This document shows, in pieces, positions 19,643-28,636 of a stretch of 64,000 bases of DNA (the stretch's first letter is position 1; the number at the start of each line of letters is the position of its first letter). The stretch covers positions 1,860,001-1,924,000 of the forward strand of contig NZ_CP134223.1 of assembly GCF_031599675.1 (NCBI RefSeq), written 5' to 3'. Under the pieces are notes generated by a model. It worked only from the letters and a program-made list of their open reading frames with translations, had not been told where the DNA came from and ran no database searches. The stretch comes from Paenibacillus pedocola (GTDB lineage Bacteria > Bacillota > Bacilli > Paenibacillales > Paenibacillaceae). The translations under genes and the position numbers were made by a program.

Positions 19643-20617
19643 TTATCTCGCCGGAGCAAAGTCTGCCACTTGTCCGAGGAGGCGGTCGATGGTCTCCAGC
19701 GTTTCCGGCTGGAGCACGATTTCCACAGCCCGGGCATTTTCTTCCACCTGGCCGGGCTTGCTCGCTCCGATCAGCGCCGAGCTGACACCGGGCTGGCGGA
19801 GAATCCAGGCCAGGGCCAGCTGTGACAGCTTCACGCCGAGGCCTTCTGCGACTTCATCCAGCTGGGCAACAACGCCCAGCACATCGTCGCGCAGGTAGCT
19901 GCGGATGACGCCATTGACCGAGTCGTCGGCACCGCGGGTCCCTGCCGGAGCCTGCTGGCCCGGCTTGTATTTGCCGGTCAGGATACCCTGCGCCAGCGGA
20001 GAGAAGACTACCTGTCCAAGTCCGGCCTGCTTGGACACTTCAAGCACTTCTTGTTCGATGTAGCGCTCGAACATGTTATAGATCGGCTGATTCGCCGCCA
20101 GCGGACGCAGATTCAGCCTGCTGCTGATACCGCTGGCGCTAACGATCTGCGCTGCGCTCCACTCGCTGACAGCGGAGTAGAGAATTTTCCCCTGGGCCGT
20201 AAGGTCATCCAGTGCGCGCAGCGTTTCTTCCAGCGGAGTCTCATGATCAAAACGGTGGCAGAAATAGATGTCGATGTAATCGGTGCCGAGACGCCGCAGG
20301 CTGGCTTCGCATTGCTCCATGATGTGCTTGCGTGACAGGCCGCGGTCGTTCACACCGTCCCCCATAGGAAAAAACACTTTGGTGCTCAGCACGTAATCCG
20401 AGCGCTTATACGGACGGAGCGCGGCTCCGATCGCTTTTTCCCCTTCTCCGCGGTTGTATGCGTTGGCAGTGTCAAAGAAATTGATACCGCATTCAAAAGC
20501 TTTGGCCACACAAGCATCGGCTGCCTGCTGCTCTGCCGCCGTTCCGTAAGTCAGCCAGCTGCCCAGGCCGATCTCGCTGACCTTCAGGCCAGTATTACCA
20601 AGTCGTCTATACTTCAC
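19643..20617 (-). CDS. Aldo/keto reductase
   Basis: This 324-residue NADPH-dependent oxidoreductase of the (beta/alpha)8 AKR superfamily resembles the bacterial branch related to the Kv channel beta subunit. The catalytic tetrad is visible: D49 and Y54 in INFFDTANAYNRG, K80 in YVLSTKVFF, H121 in IYFCHRFDHET. The C-terminal ALAWILRQPGVSSALIGASK segment supplies cofactor contacts. The start ATG 20617 lies behind AGAAAAGAAGGG on the minus strand. It is divergent from the SGNH hydrolase gene; the 183-bp gap holds a TATAAT at 20716-20721 for the rightward gene. It would reduce aldehydes or ketones, but the substrate cannot be told from sequence. Confidence 0.93.
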   Translation of the reverse strand: MKYRRLGNTGLKVSEIGLGSWLTYGTAAEQQAADACVAKAFECGINFFDTANAYNRGEGEKAIGAALRPYKRSDYVLSTKVFFPMGDGVNDRGLSRKHIMEQCEASLRRLGTDYIDIYFCHRFDHETPLEETLRALDDLTAQGKILYSAVSEWSAAQIVSASGISSRLNLRPLAANQPIYNMFERYIEQEVLEVSKQAGLGQVVFSPLAQGILTGKYKPGQQAPAGTRGADDSVNGVIRSYLRDDVLGVVAQLDEVAEGLGVKLSQLALAWILRQPGVSSALIGASKPGQVEENARAVEIVLQPETLETIDRLLGQVADFAPAR

Positions 20618-20800
20618 TTTATTTCATTCCCTTCTTTTCTAGCGTATGATTGGTGTTTCGAAACATTCAAGTTAATACTATCACAACTTCATAGTTTTTC
20701 GGGAGGCAGACTTGTTATAATAGGAAGAATCCGCGGTGACAAGCCGGGAATGTGTGCAAATGGTGAAACTTACTAAATTATAGTTAAAGGGTGAACATTG

Positions 20801-21469
20801 ATGTCAATTTCATGGTCCAAACCGAACAAGATCATTCTGTTTCAGGGAGATTCCATTACCGACGGCAACCGCGGGCGTGATGAGGACCCCAACCATGTTC
20901 ATGGACACGGCTACGCTTATCTTATCGCGTCCAAGCTGGGCAGTGAGCTGGCAGAACAGAAGCCGGTATTCTACAACCGCGGAATCAGTGGAGACCGGAT
21001 CTCAGATCTTTATGCGCGCTGGAACGAGGACGCCATCTATCTGCAGCCGGATGTGCTCAGCATTCTGATCGGGGTCAATGATATCTGGAGAGCTCTGAAG
21101 GGCGAGCCGGGCGGGATCACAGACCGTTATGAACGCGCTTACCGCCATGTGCTGGAGGAGACGCGCGGGGTGCTGCCGCAGACGAAGCTCGTGCTGATGG
21201 AACCGTTCATCCTGAATACAGGCGCACCGGCGGAGGACTGGCCGCAATGGCATGAACAGATAACCCGTTACCAGCAGATTGTGCGTAAGCTGGCAGAGGA
21301 GTTTAATACGGTGTTTGTTCCGCTTCAGGAAGTGTTTGAGGCTGCCGCACAGCGGGCGGATAACGCCTACTGGCTGTGGGACGGTGTACATCCGACAACA
21401 GCCGGACACGATCTGATTGCTAAGCAGTGGCTGAGTGTGGTAGAGAAAAGCGGTATTCTGAACGATTAA
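20801..21469 (+). CDS. SGNH/GDSL-family hydrolase (probable carbohydrate esterase)
   Basis: This 222-residue esterase has block I FQGDSITDGNRG with nucleophile S18, the block III GVND motif (SILIGVNDIWRA) and block V WDGVHPTTAGH with D194 and H197, completing the catalytic triad. There is no signal peptide, so it is cytoplasmic. Similar enzymes remove acetyl groups from xylan or rhamnogalacturonan oligosaccharides, which would fit the carbohydrate genes nearby, but this is inference. A TTG lies immediately before ATG 20801; the ATG is better spaced from AAAGGGTG. It has its own terminator 21 bp downstream and precedes the two-component system genes. Confidence 0.92.
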   Translation: MSISWSKPNKIILFQGDSITDGNRGRDEDPNHVHGHGYAYLIASKLGSELAEQKPVFYNRGISGDRISDLYARWNEDAIYLQPDVLSILIGVNDIWRALKGEPGGITDRYERAYRHVLEETRGVLPQTKLVLMEPFILNTGAPAEDWPQWHEQITRYQQIVRKLAEEFNTVFVPLQEVFEAAAQRADNAYWLWDGVHPTTAGHDLIAKQWLSVVEKSGILND

Positions 21470-21490
21470 GGCACTGTTGGCATTTGGTGC

Positions 21491-21524
21491 AGCAGCCCTC
21501 CGGTTTAGGAGGGCTGCTTATTTG
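21491..21524 (+). terminator. Terminator after SGNH hydrolase gene
   Basis: An 11-bp perfect stem AGCAGCCCTCC/GGAGGGCTGCT (21491-21501 with 21508-21518) is followed by TATTTGTG. Confidence 0.85.
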
Positions 21525-21674
21525 TGTCCAGCAGTTTAATTCATTCGGCATGTTTCGCTGGCCTGTTGACACCATCCCGGGATCAGTCGTATGGTACAGG
21601 AAGTACAGCCTGGTTATCTGACGGGCATATGAAGCAGCTGGTTCATTTCAGCTGCAGCTAGGAGGGGGGCATCC

Positions 21675-23510
21675 ATGAGTACCCTAAGGAAATGGAGCAC
21701 GCAGGTCTGGGGGAAGCTTAGCGATATTTTTTACCGGGTGTCTATCAAACAGCGGGTGCTGCTGTCTTTTATATTGTTGATAACGCTGTCAATTAGTGCG
21801 ATGGGTATCCTGACCTACCGGATTGCCGGTAAAGAGATCCAAAATAATGCCTTTGCAGCCAGCAGGGAAACGGTGGACAAGACGATGCAGCTGCTGGATT
21901 ACCGGCTGAATGATGTGGCAATGTCCGTTCAGTCGCTGATGCTGAGTGATGCCTACAGGCAGATGATGCTGGATGTGCAGGCTCATGATGTGACCAATTA
22001 CTATGTGCGCCTGTCGGAGCTGCAATATGTTCTTTCCCAGACTACCTTTAATGAGCCGATGATTGAGAACGTTCTCATTGCCACGCCGATTGGCGATTTT
22101 TATTCAACGACACAGGTCCGTGCGCAGGACAATTCATTTTACGGTTCGGAATTGTATGACAACAGTAAAAGAAACCCTGGCGGTTACTGGGCTAAAGGCC
22201 ATTACGACCGGCTGTTTACAGGCAATCAGCGGGTAGTTTCTTTTGTTGTACGGGGGATATATGATTATACACCCATTACCAATGTGTTCATTGTAGTAAA
22301 CCTTAGAGAGAACAGGATCGCCTCATTGCTTGGTCAGAATACCGCCAAAAATGAGCGGCAATACCTGCTGATTAATAAAGAAGGGGAAGAGGTTGTACAG
22401 AGCAGCTGGAACCCGCAGCAGGACCCGGTGAAGGATCCGAAGTTTCTGCAGGACCGCTCCAAGGGTAGTGAAGGCAATTTCTTTTACACCTCTGATGGCG
22501 AGGAATATTTAATGAATTACAAGCAGTCGGCTGTGGCTCCGGACTGGACGCTGGCCGGAGTGCAGTCCAAGGATCAGCTTCTGGGGCAGCTCAAAGGAAT
22601 CCAGCGGACAATTATCATCGTAATCCTGATATTTCTGCTGACCACCTGGTTTTTCTCGAATAAGCTTACGGCCGCGCTCCTGAGACCGTTGTTTAAGCTG
22701 AGCAGGCTGATGCGCAGGGTGGAGGAGAATCAGCTTAGCGTATCTTTTGAGAGTAAATATCAGGATGAGATTGCCCAGGTCGGCTTCCAGTTTAACCGGA
22801 TGATGGCGGAGATCAAAACTCTGATCGAGGATGTGCGCAAGAATGAAGAGGGCAAACGTCAGGCAGAGATCCGGGCGCTGACTGCGCAGATGGAGCCCCA
22901 TTTTCTCTATAACACGCTGAATACGATCTACTGCAAATCTGTTATGGGTGAAAATGATGATGTCAATGAGATGATTCTGTCTTTGTCGCAGATGTTCCAG
23001 CTGGGGCTCAGCGGCGGCAAGGATCTGATTCCACTGGAGGATGAGCTGTCGCATGTGCAGCAGTACTGTGCTATCCAGCAAAAATGCTATGAGGATCTGT
23101 TCGAGTATCAGGTGCTGATCGAAGAGGAGGAGCTGCTGTCTGTTCCCATACCGAAAATACTGCTGCAGCCGATTGTCGAGAACAGCATTCAACACGGGTT
23201 TGCCGACCGCAGGACAGGCGGCGTGATCCGCGTGCGGATTGTGCTGAAGGATTCCATGCTGCATATTGTCGTGGAGGACAACGGCAGGGGAATGGATGCT
23301 GCCAAAGTAGAACAGGGGATGCGCAAGCGGGAGGTTTCCAAAAAAGGCTATGCTTTGGTCAATATCAGGCATCGGCTGAAGCTCTATTACGGCGCTGAAG
23401 CCCGGATGGAGCTGTCCGGTGAGGCTGGTATGGGCTCCCGTACCGATTTATGGATACCGCTCAGTCCGCTTGGGGGAGAGGAAGAAACTTATGGATTATC
23501 CGCAGGCTAA
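21675..23510 (+). CDS. YesM-like sensor histidine kinase
   Basis: The 611-residue membrane sensor of the LytS/YesM class has a first membrane helix at ~25-47 (VLLSFILLITLSISAMGILT), a ~260-residue extracellular dCache-like sensor and a second helix at ~312-333 (TIIIVILIFLLTTWFFS). A HAMP domain follows. The His_kinase domain has phosphoacceptor H409 in MEPHFLYNTLNTIYCK, and the HATPase domain shows ENSIQHGF and VEDNGRGM. ATG 21675 follows CTAGGAGGGGGGCATCC. The response regulator gene overlaps its end by 20 bp. YesM/YesN pairs in Bacillus and Paenibacillus commonly control an adjacent sugar ABC transporter, here the one at 25309-28538. Confidence 0.95.
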   Translation: MSTLRKWSTQVWGKLSDIFYRVSIKQRVLLSFILLITLSISAMGILTYRIAGKEIQNNAFAASRETVDKTMQLLDYRLNDVAMSVQSLMLSDAYRQMMLDVQAHDVTNYYVRLSELQYVLSQTTFNEPMIENVLIATPIGDFYSTTQVRAQDNSFYGSELYDNSKRNPGGYWAKGHYDRLFTGNQRVVSFVVRGIYDYTPITNVFIVVNLRENRIASLLGQNTAKNERQYLLINKEGEEVVQSSWNPQQDPVKDPKFLQDRSKGSEGNFFYTSDGEEYLMNYKQSAVAPDWTLAGVQSKDQLLGQLKGIQRTIIIVILIFLLTTWFFSNKLTAALLRPLFKLSRLMRRVEENQLSVSFESKYQDEIAQVGFQFNRMMAEIKTLIEDVRKNEEGKRQAEIRALTAQMEPHFLYNTLNTIYCKSVMGENDDVNEMILSLSQMFQLGLSGGKDLIPLEDELSHVQQYCAIQQKCYEDLFEYQVLIEEEELLSVPIPKILLQPIVENSIQHGFADRRTGGVIRVRIVLKDSMLHIVVEDNGRGMDAAKVEQGMRKREVSKKGYALVNIRHRLKLYYGAEARMELSGEAGMGSRTDLWIPLSPLGGEEETYGLSAG

Positions 23511-25119
23511 GAAAATAAAACTATGCATTATCGATGATATCAAAAGTGTGGTGGACATGATTGCCCGCAAGCCGCAGTGGCAGGAGCACGGCATTGAGGT
23601 GGCCGGTACAGCGCTGGACGGCGAAGAGGGCCTGGAGATGATCCGCAGGGAGAAGCCGGATATCGTGCTCACTGACATCCGCATGCCGCGCATGGACGGG
23701 CTGGAGATGACCCGGGCGATTCTGGGGTTCGCCCCTGAGTGCAAAATTATTATACTCAGCGCTTACTCGGAATTCTCTTATGCACAGCAGGCGATCCGCC
23801 TCGGAGCGATGGATTTTGTTAAAAAGCCCTTTTCGCTTGATGAGATCGTGAACGTAGTCCTGAAAGCTAAAGCATTGTGTCTGCAGGAGCGGGAGGAGCA
23901 GGACAGAATCCAGGCGATGGAGCTCAAAATCAAAGAAAGCCTGCCGGTCCTGCGCCAGGAGTATCTGACCTTCCTGATGCAGCATCAGACTGCGGGGCAC
24001 AGTGCGAAATCGAGATGGGAGTATCTCGGGATCCCGCTTGCGCAGCACAATTTCGTGGTGTTTATTGCAGAGATTGATCATTTTGCTGAGAAGTACTACC
24101 GCCAGCCGGTACAGGAGATTGAGCTTATCAGGTTCAGCCTGCAGAATATACTGGAGGAGTCAGTGGCAGAGTGGACCCGGGGGATTATTTTCCGGGAAGC
24201 GGCGAACCGCTATGTCTGCATTATGAATACGGATGATTCCGGGATTGCCGGGCAGATTGCCGAGGCCTGCTGCGCCAATGTCAGCCGCTATTCCCGCTGC
24301 ACCATTTCGGTCGGCATGGGGCTCTATGTCTCTGCGATTGATGAGCTGGCGGATTCCTACGGGCAGGCGCTCAGCGCGCTGGCGTATCATTTTTACACAG
24401 ACGGGAACGCGGTCTACAGCTATGCCAACATTGTCCATAAGCCGCAGGCCGTGAACAGCTATTCGCTCTCTGCTGAACAGGATTTTTTGTTTGCGCTGCG
24501 CTCGGGGAACCAGGATAAAACCCGGCTTATCTTGAACCGTATTTTTGGGGAGCTGCTGGAGCTGAATCCGCTGCCCGCCCCACAGTATGTAGAGAACATC
24601 GGATATGAGCTGGCGTTTAAAATCTGCCGGGTAATGCTGGAGCTGTTTCCGCCCGGGAAGGTGCAGGTATTGGAGCAGCAGGTGAACCAGCTCAGGAGCC
24701 GGCCGCATCCGTCGCTGCAGGAAATCCGTTCGCTGCTGGAGGGCTTATGCGCTGAAGGCTGCCGCTGGATTGAAGAGGAGCGTTCGTTTGAATCCAACCG
24801 GATTATCCACCAGGCCAAAGCCTATATATGCGCCAATCTGCATACCAGCCTGACGCTGGAGCAGGTAGCGAAGCAAATCAACCTCAGCCAGGGCTATTTT
24901 TCCAACCTGTTCAAGAAAGTGCTGGGTATCTCCTTTCAGCAATTCGTTATGCATGAGAAGATGGAGAAGGCCAAAACGATGCTGATTGAAGGGCTTCAGG
25001 TGCAGGAAATCGCCATGGAGCTTGGTTATGAACACCGGCGCTATTTCAGTGAGGTATTCAAGAAATACACCGACATGACACCCTCGGAGTTCAAAATCTC
25101 TTATCTGGGTAGGTCATAG
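23491..25119 (+). CDS. YesN-like response regulator (receiver + AraC HTH)
   Basis: The 542-residue regulator has an N-terminal receiver domain with acidic pocket IIDD (residues 13-16), phosphoacceptor D62 in IVLTDIRMPRMDG and switch lysine in FVKKPF. A ~280-residue middle region follows, and then a C-terminal AraC-type double HTH (LTLEQVAKQINLSQGYFSNL, then QEIAMELGYEHRRYFSEVFK). The frame extends upstream, but GGGGGAGAGGAAG precedes ATG 23491 and the receiver begins there. This start overlaps the kinase gene by 20 bp, indicating translational coupling. The probable target is the transporter operon starting 189 bp downstream. Confidence 0.95.
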   Translation: MDYPQAKKIKLCIIDDIKSVVDMIARKPQWQEHGIEVAGTALDGEEGLEMIRREKPDIVLTDIRMPRMDGLEMTRAILGFAPECKIIILSAYSEFSYAQQAIRLGAMDFVKKPFSLDEIVNVVLKAKALCLQEREEQDRIQAMELKIKESLPVLRQEYLTFLMQHQTAGHSAKSRWEYLGIPLAQHNFVVFIAEIDHFAEKYYRQPVQEIELIRFSLQNILEESVAEWTRGIIFREAANRYVCIMNTDDSGIAGQIAEACCANVSRYSRCTISVGMGLYVSAIDELADSYGQALSALAYHFYTDGNAVYSYANIVHKPQAVNSYSLSAEQDFLFALRSGNQDKTRLILNRIFGELLELNPLPAPQYVENIGYELAFKICRVMLELFPPGKVQVLEQQVNQLRSRPHPSLQEIRSLLEGLCAEGCRWIEEERSFESNRIIHQAKAYICANLHTSLTLEQVAKQINLSQGYFSNLFKKVLGISFQQFVMHEKMEKAKTMLIEGLQVQEIAMELGYEHRRYFSEVFKKYTDMTPSEFKISYLGRS

Positions 25120-25141
25120 CATCTATATACTTAGGAATACC

Positions 25142-25185
25142 ACGGGGATGAACGATCCGCTGCAGGTGCGGGAGTTCATCCCCGT
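25142..25185 (+). terminator. Hairpin after two-component genes
   Basis: A 12-bp perfect stem (25142-25153 with 25174-25185) has a 20-nt loop but only TTGAG after it, so it is possibly a partial terminator or mRNA-stabilising hairpin. Confidence 0.55.
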
Positions 25186-25308
25186 TTGAGATTAGTTCAG
25201 CAGAAATCTGCCCTTAATGTGGGTTTACCCGCATTATGAAGCCGGATGGCCTGCTCTATAATCATGGTGTAAGCAATCATCGCTTTGAACATATAAGGGG
25301 GTTAACTA

Positions 25309-26688
25309 ATGAAAAAACAACTGCTTCTCGCTTCGCTCAGCGCGGTGCTGGCCTTCGGCCTGGCTGCTTGCGGTAACTCTAATAACGCAGAGAATTCCGG
25401 GGAGGTATCTGGATCGGGAAATGTGCCGGGTGAAAAGACGAAAATCAGCTATTGGACGGGTGACCGCCATGATGCCGACTTTGTGAAGGAGAAGGTTGCC
25501 GAGTTCAACAAAACGAACACCGACGGCATTGAGGTTGAGCTGGTCGTGAAGGGTGATGATTTCGATACGGCGCTGGACCTGTCCTTCCAGACCGCAGACG
25601 CGCCGGACGTGATCCGGGTGAAGGAGAATACCATCGGTACTTTTTATAAAAAAGAATATCTCGCACCGATCGACGAATATTTGTCAGATGAAATGAAAGC
25701 GGAATTTCCGGAGATGGCTAATCTGAACACCTTTGACGGCAAACGCTACAGCTTGCCAAACTACGGAACAACCATGCGCCTGGTTTACAACAAGGACCTG
25801 TTTGCCAAAGCGGGGATTGCCAATCCGCCAACGACCTTACAGGAACTGGTGGACACTGCCAAAAAGCTGACCGAAGCGGGGAAAGCGGACGGCGCCTACG
25901 GTTTCGCCCAGAACTTCAAAAACCCGCCCAGTGCACTTGGTCGGTCGGCCCGTGTCATTGCTGAGATGAGCGGCTTCGGCGGCTTCGGCTATGACTTCAA
26001 AACTGCCCGTTACGACTTCAGCGGCTTTAAGCCGATTATTGAGGCGTTCAAGCAGATCAAGGATGACGGCAGCATGCTGCCGGGTGTGGAATCGCTGGAC
26101 ATCGATCCGCTGCGGGCACAGTTTGCTGAAGGCAAAATCGGGATGTATCTGAGCTTCTCTTCGGAACCCGGGGTATACAGCACCCAATTCCCGGCCAAAA
26201 TCGACTGGGCCGCAGCGCCTGCTCCGACAATTGACGGCAAAGCCAAAGGAGCTTCCGGTTTCCTCGGCGGTCAATGGCTGGCACTGAGCTCCAAGTCAAA
26301 GCATAAGGACGCTGCTTGGAAGTTCATGGAATACATGTACAGTGATCCGATACTAACTTCTTATCAGGAAAACGGGTATGGCATCTCGATGGTTCCATCC
26401 ATTAGCGCCGCTGCCAAAACTCCGGAAGTGAACGGAATCGAAGGCTTCCTGCCGAACCAGTATGACGGGGTATGGCCTGTATATCCGACAGTGGCGCCTG
26501 AGGGTATGAAATCGGATGACGCCTTCTTCAAATACATGCTGAACGGCGGAGATCTGGATGCCACTATTGCCGATCTGAACAAACGCTACAACGCGGCACT
26601 GGATGATGCGATTAAGAATGACGGATTAAAGGCGGAGCCGGATCCTGGCTTTGATCCTGCGGCGCTTGCCGGTAAATTTGCCAAATAA
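25309..26688 (+). CDS. Sugar ABC transporter substrate-binding lipoprotein
   Basis: This 459-residue lipoprotein has signal MKKQLLLASLSAVLAFGL and lipobox LAAC (lipidated Cys21), followed by a Ser/Gly/Asn-rich linker. The family 1 binding-protein body starts at KISYWTGDRHDADFVKEKVA. ATG 25309 lies behind AAGGGGGTTAACTA. It heads the third CUT1 transporter operon of the window and directly follows the YesM/YesN genes, the usual arrangement for a regulated oligosaccharide importer. A hairpin (26718-26744) separates it from the permease genes. Neighbouring GH130 and large hydrolase genes suggest a mannose- or rhamnose-containing oligosaccharide, but the ligand is not readable from sequence. Confidence 0.95.
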   Translation: MKKQLLLASLSAVLAFGLAACGNSNNAENSGEVSGSGNVPGEKTKISYWTGDRHDADFVKEKVAEFNKTNTDGIEVELVVKGDDFDTALDLSFQTADAPDVIRVKENTIGTFYKKEYLAPIDEYLSDEMKAEFPEMANLNTFDGKRYSLPNYGTTMRLVYNKDLFAKAGIANPPTTLQELVDTAKKLTEAGKADGAYGFAQNFKNPPSALGRSARVIAEMSGFGGFGYDFKTARYDFSGFKPIIEAFKQIKDDGSMLPGVESLDIDPLRAQFAEGKIGMYLSFSSEPGVYSTQFPAKIDWAAAPAPTIDGKAKGASGFLGGQWLALSSKSKHKDAAWKFMEYMYSDPILTSYQENGYGISMVPSISAAAKTPEVNGIEGFLPNQYDGVWPVYPTVAPEGMKSDDAFFKYMLNGGDLDATIADLNKRYNAALDDAIKNDGLKAEPDPGFDPAALAGKFAK

Positions 26689-26717
26689 TTCTCTCTGAGG
26701 CACTTAAAGAGAAATAT

Positions 26718-26744
26718 AAGGAGGGGGAGTCATCCCCCATCCTT
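26718..26744 (+). promoter_or_regulatory. Intercistronic hairpin after binding-protein gene
   Basis: The arms AAGGAGGGGGA and TCCCCCATCCTT (26718-26728 with 26733-26744) pair with one mismatch around a 4-nt loop and are followed by ATTCATTG. It sits at the same place in the operon as the hairpin at 6902-6929 and probably lowers permease expression relative to the binding protein. Confidence 0.7.
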
Positions 26745-26785
26745 ATTCATTGTCAGTCAACAGGAAAGGAGCCGCTAAAGAACCC

Positions 26786-27688
26786 ATGAACAAAACCAAG
26801 AATGCCGCCTTTGCCTACAGCTATTTACTGCCGAGCGCAATTCTAACGCTGGTGCTGGGAATTTACCCGATTGCCTGGGCATTCCGCTATATGTTCTACA
26901 ATTATAAGGGCTACGGGGCGGCACGGTTCACCGGCCTCGATAATTTCACCCGGATTATGCACGATACCCAGTTTTGGGACTCTGTCGTCAACACCTTTGT
27001 TTATGCCGGAGGCAAGCTGCTGCTCTCCATCCCGCTGTCGCTGCTGCTGGCGGCGATTCTGAACCGCCGGATCAAGGGGAGACAACTTCTCCGCGCCGTC
27101 TTTTTTATGCCGACAGTAATCAGTACTGCCGTTATGGCTGTGGTTTTTTTCACGATCTTCAATTCATACAACGGAATTCTGAACCAGTTCCTGATCAAAT
27201 TTAACATGTCATCCTCCGGCATCGACTGGCTGGGTCCGAAGCACGCCATGCTTACAGTGATTCTTGTGGCGGTATGGGGAGCGGTCGGCAACTATATGCT
27301 GCTGTTTCTGGCCGGACTGCAGAATATCCCTGAGGATGTTTACGAGAGCTCCTCTCTGGATGGGGCCAATAAAATACAGCAGTTCCGCTTCATAACGCTC
27401 CCCATGCTGGGACCTGTGCTGCAAATGGTCATTATGCTGGCAATCATCAATGCATTGAAAGGGTATGAGAGCATTATGGTCCTGACGGAAGGCGGTCCTG
27501 CCGGCAAAACGGAAGTGATGTTCCTGTATTTGTATAAGTTATTCTTTCCTGTCGGCGGCAGTTCTGCCTCAACCCAGGTGCAGGAGTTTGGATATGGCAG
27601 TGCGGTCGCGTTCGTTTCTGCGCTTATCGTGGGGATGATTTCCGTGATCTATTTCTATGCCTCCAGACGGATGAATCGGATCGATTGA
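26786..27688 (+). CDS. CUT1 sugar ABC transporter permease (MalF type)
   Basis: This ~300-residue permease begins MNKTKNAAFAYSYLLPSAIL, with six predicted helices. The EAA loop is VYESSSLDGANKIQQFRFIT at residues ~194-213, in which Ser replaces the second Ala of the usual EAA. The frame is open to a TTG at 26750, but AAAGGAGCCGCTAAAGAACCC points to ATG 26786, though the spacing is long, so the start is uncertain by 12 codons. Its stop is 13 bp from the partner permease. It works with the binding protein at 25309; the ATPase must be supplied from elsewhere. Confidence 0.92.
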   Translation: MNKTKNAAFAYSYLLPSAILTLVLGIYPIAWAFRYMFYNYKGYGAARFTGLDNFTRIMHDTQFWDSVVNTFVYAGGKLLLSIPLSLLLAAILNRRIKGRQLLRAVFFMPTVISTAVMAVVFFTIFNSYNGILNQFLIKFNMSSSGIDWLGPKHAMLTVILVAVWGAVGNYMLLFLAGLQNIPEDVYESSSLDGANKIQQFRFITLPMLGPVLQMVIMLAIINALKGYESIMVLTEGGPAGKTEVMFLYLYKLFFPVGGSSASTQVQEFGYGSAVAFVSALIVGMISVIYFYASRRMNRID

Positions 27689-27701
27689 GGAGAGATGTGA
27701 T

Positions 27702-28538
27702 ATGAGAACCAAAGAAATAACGGGTAAGACCGTATTATGGATTTTTTTGCTGGCATTTGCCTTCGTTACCTTGATTCCTGTAGTGATTACCATTCTGGGA
27801 TCCTTCAAAACAAACATGGAACTGACTTCCGGCGCAACCTTCCTGCCGGGCAAATGGCAATTTTCCAACTATGGCGAAGCCTGGGATAAAGCCAACTTTT
27901 CCACGTATACCCTTAACAGTCTGATCGTCTCGCTGTCTACGGTAGCCGGTACGCTGCTGGTGGCCTCTATGGCTGCTTATGTAGTAGACCGGATGGACTT
28001 TTTTGGAAAAAAAATCTATATCGGCATCCAGTCCTTCACCATGTTCGTCGCTGTGGGGGCGGTGGTGCTGCGTCCGCAGTTCGATCTGATGGTCAAGCTG
28101 CATCTGCACAGCTCATTATGGGGTGTCATTCTAATTCTGATCTCTGCGCATGCTTCGATTTTCTTTATCCTGCTGAGCTTCATGAAGGGCATCCCGCGGG
28201 AGCTGGACGAAGCCGCAAGGATCGACGGAAGCTCACTGGGCCGCACCTTTTGGACAATTATCCTGCCGCTGCTCGGTCCAGGCCTTGGCGTTGGGGCGCT
28301 GTTCACCTTCCGCGGTGCATGGAATGAATATCTGCTGCCGCTCGTATTCACCATGACGAAGCCGGAGCTGCAGACGCTGACGGTGGGTCTGGCGAATCTG
28401 AAATACGGCATATCCGCAGCCTCTCAGACCCACTATATGATGGCCGGGGCCTGCTTGTCGATTCTTCCGATCCTCGTAGCTTATGTATTTGCCAATAAAT
28501 CCTTTATGCAGATGACGGCGGGTTCCCTGAAGGGATAG
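27702..28538 (+). CDS. CUT1 sugar ABC transporter permease (MalG type)
   Basis: The 278-residue permease has a first helix TVLWIFLLAFAFVTLIPVVI, EAA loop ELDEAARIDGSSLGRTFWTI at residues ~167-186, and ending ANKSFMQMTAGSLKG, typical of MalG-type subunits. ATG 27702 follows GAGGAGAGATGTGAT. It is the last transport gene; the GH130 gene starts 98 bp later without an intervening terminator, so enzymes and transporter may share a transcript. Confidence 0.93.
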   Translation: MRTKEITGKTVLWIFLLAFAFVTLIPVVITILGSFKTNMELTSGATFLPGKWQFSNYGEAWDKANFSTYTLNSLIVSLSTVAGTLLVASMAAYVVDRMDFFGKKIYIGIQSFTMFVAVGAVVLRPQFDLMVKLHLHSSLWGVILILISAHASIFFILLSFMKGIPRELDEAARIDGSSLGRTFWTIILPLLGPGLGVGALFTFRGAWNEYLLPLVFTMTKPELQTLTVGLANLKYGISAASQTHYMMAGACLSILPILVAYVFANKSFMQMTAGSLKG

Positions 28539-28636
28539 ACTCCTGCTGACATTGGCTATGTCATGACTAAACTGCGTATAACAATGACAATACGAATGTG
28601 TATATATTACTAGCAACAACCAGGAGGTTTTTCACA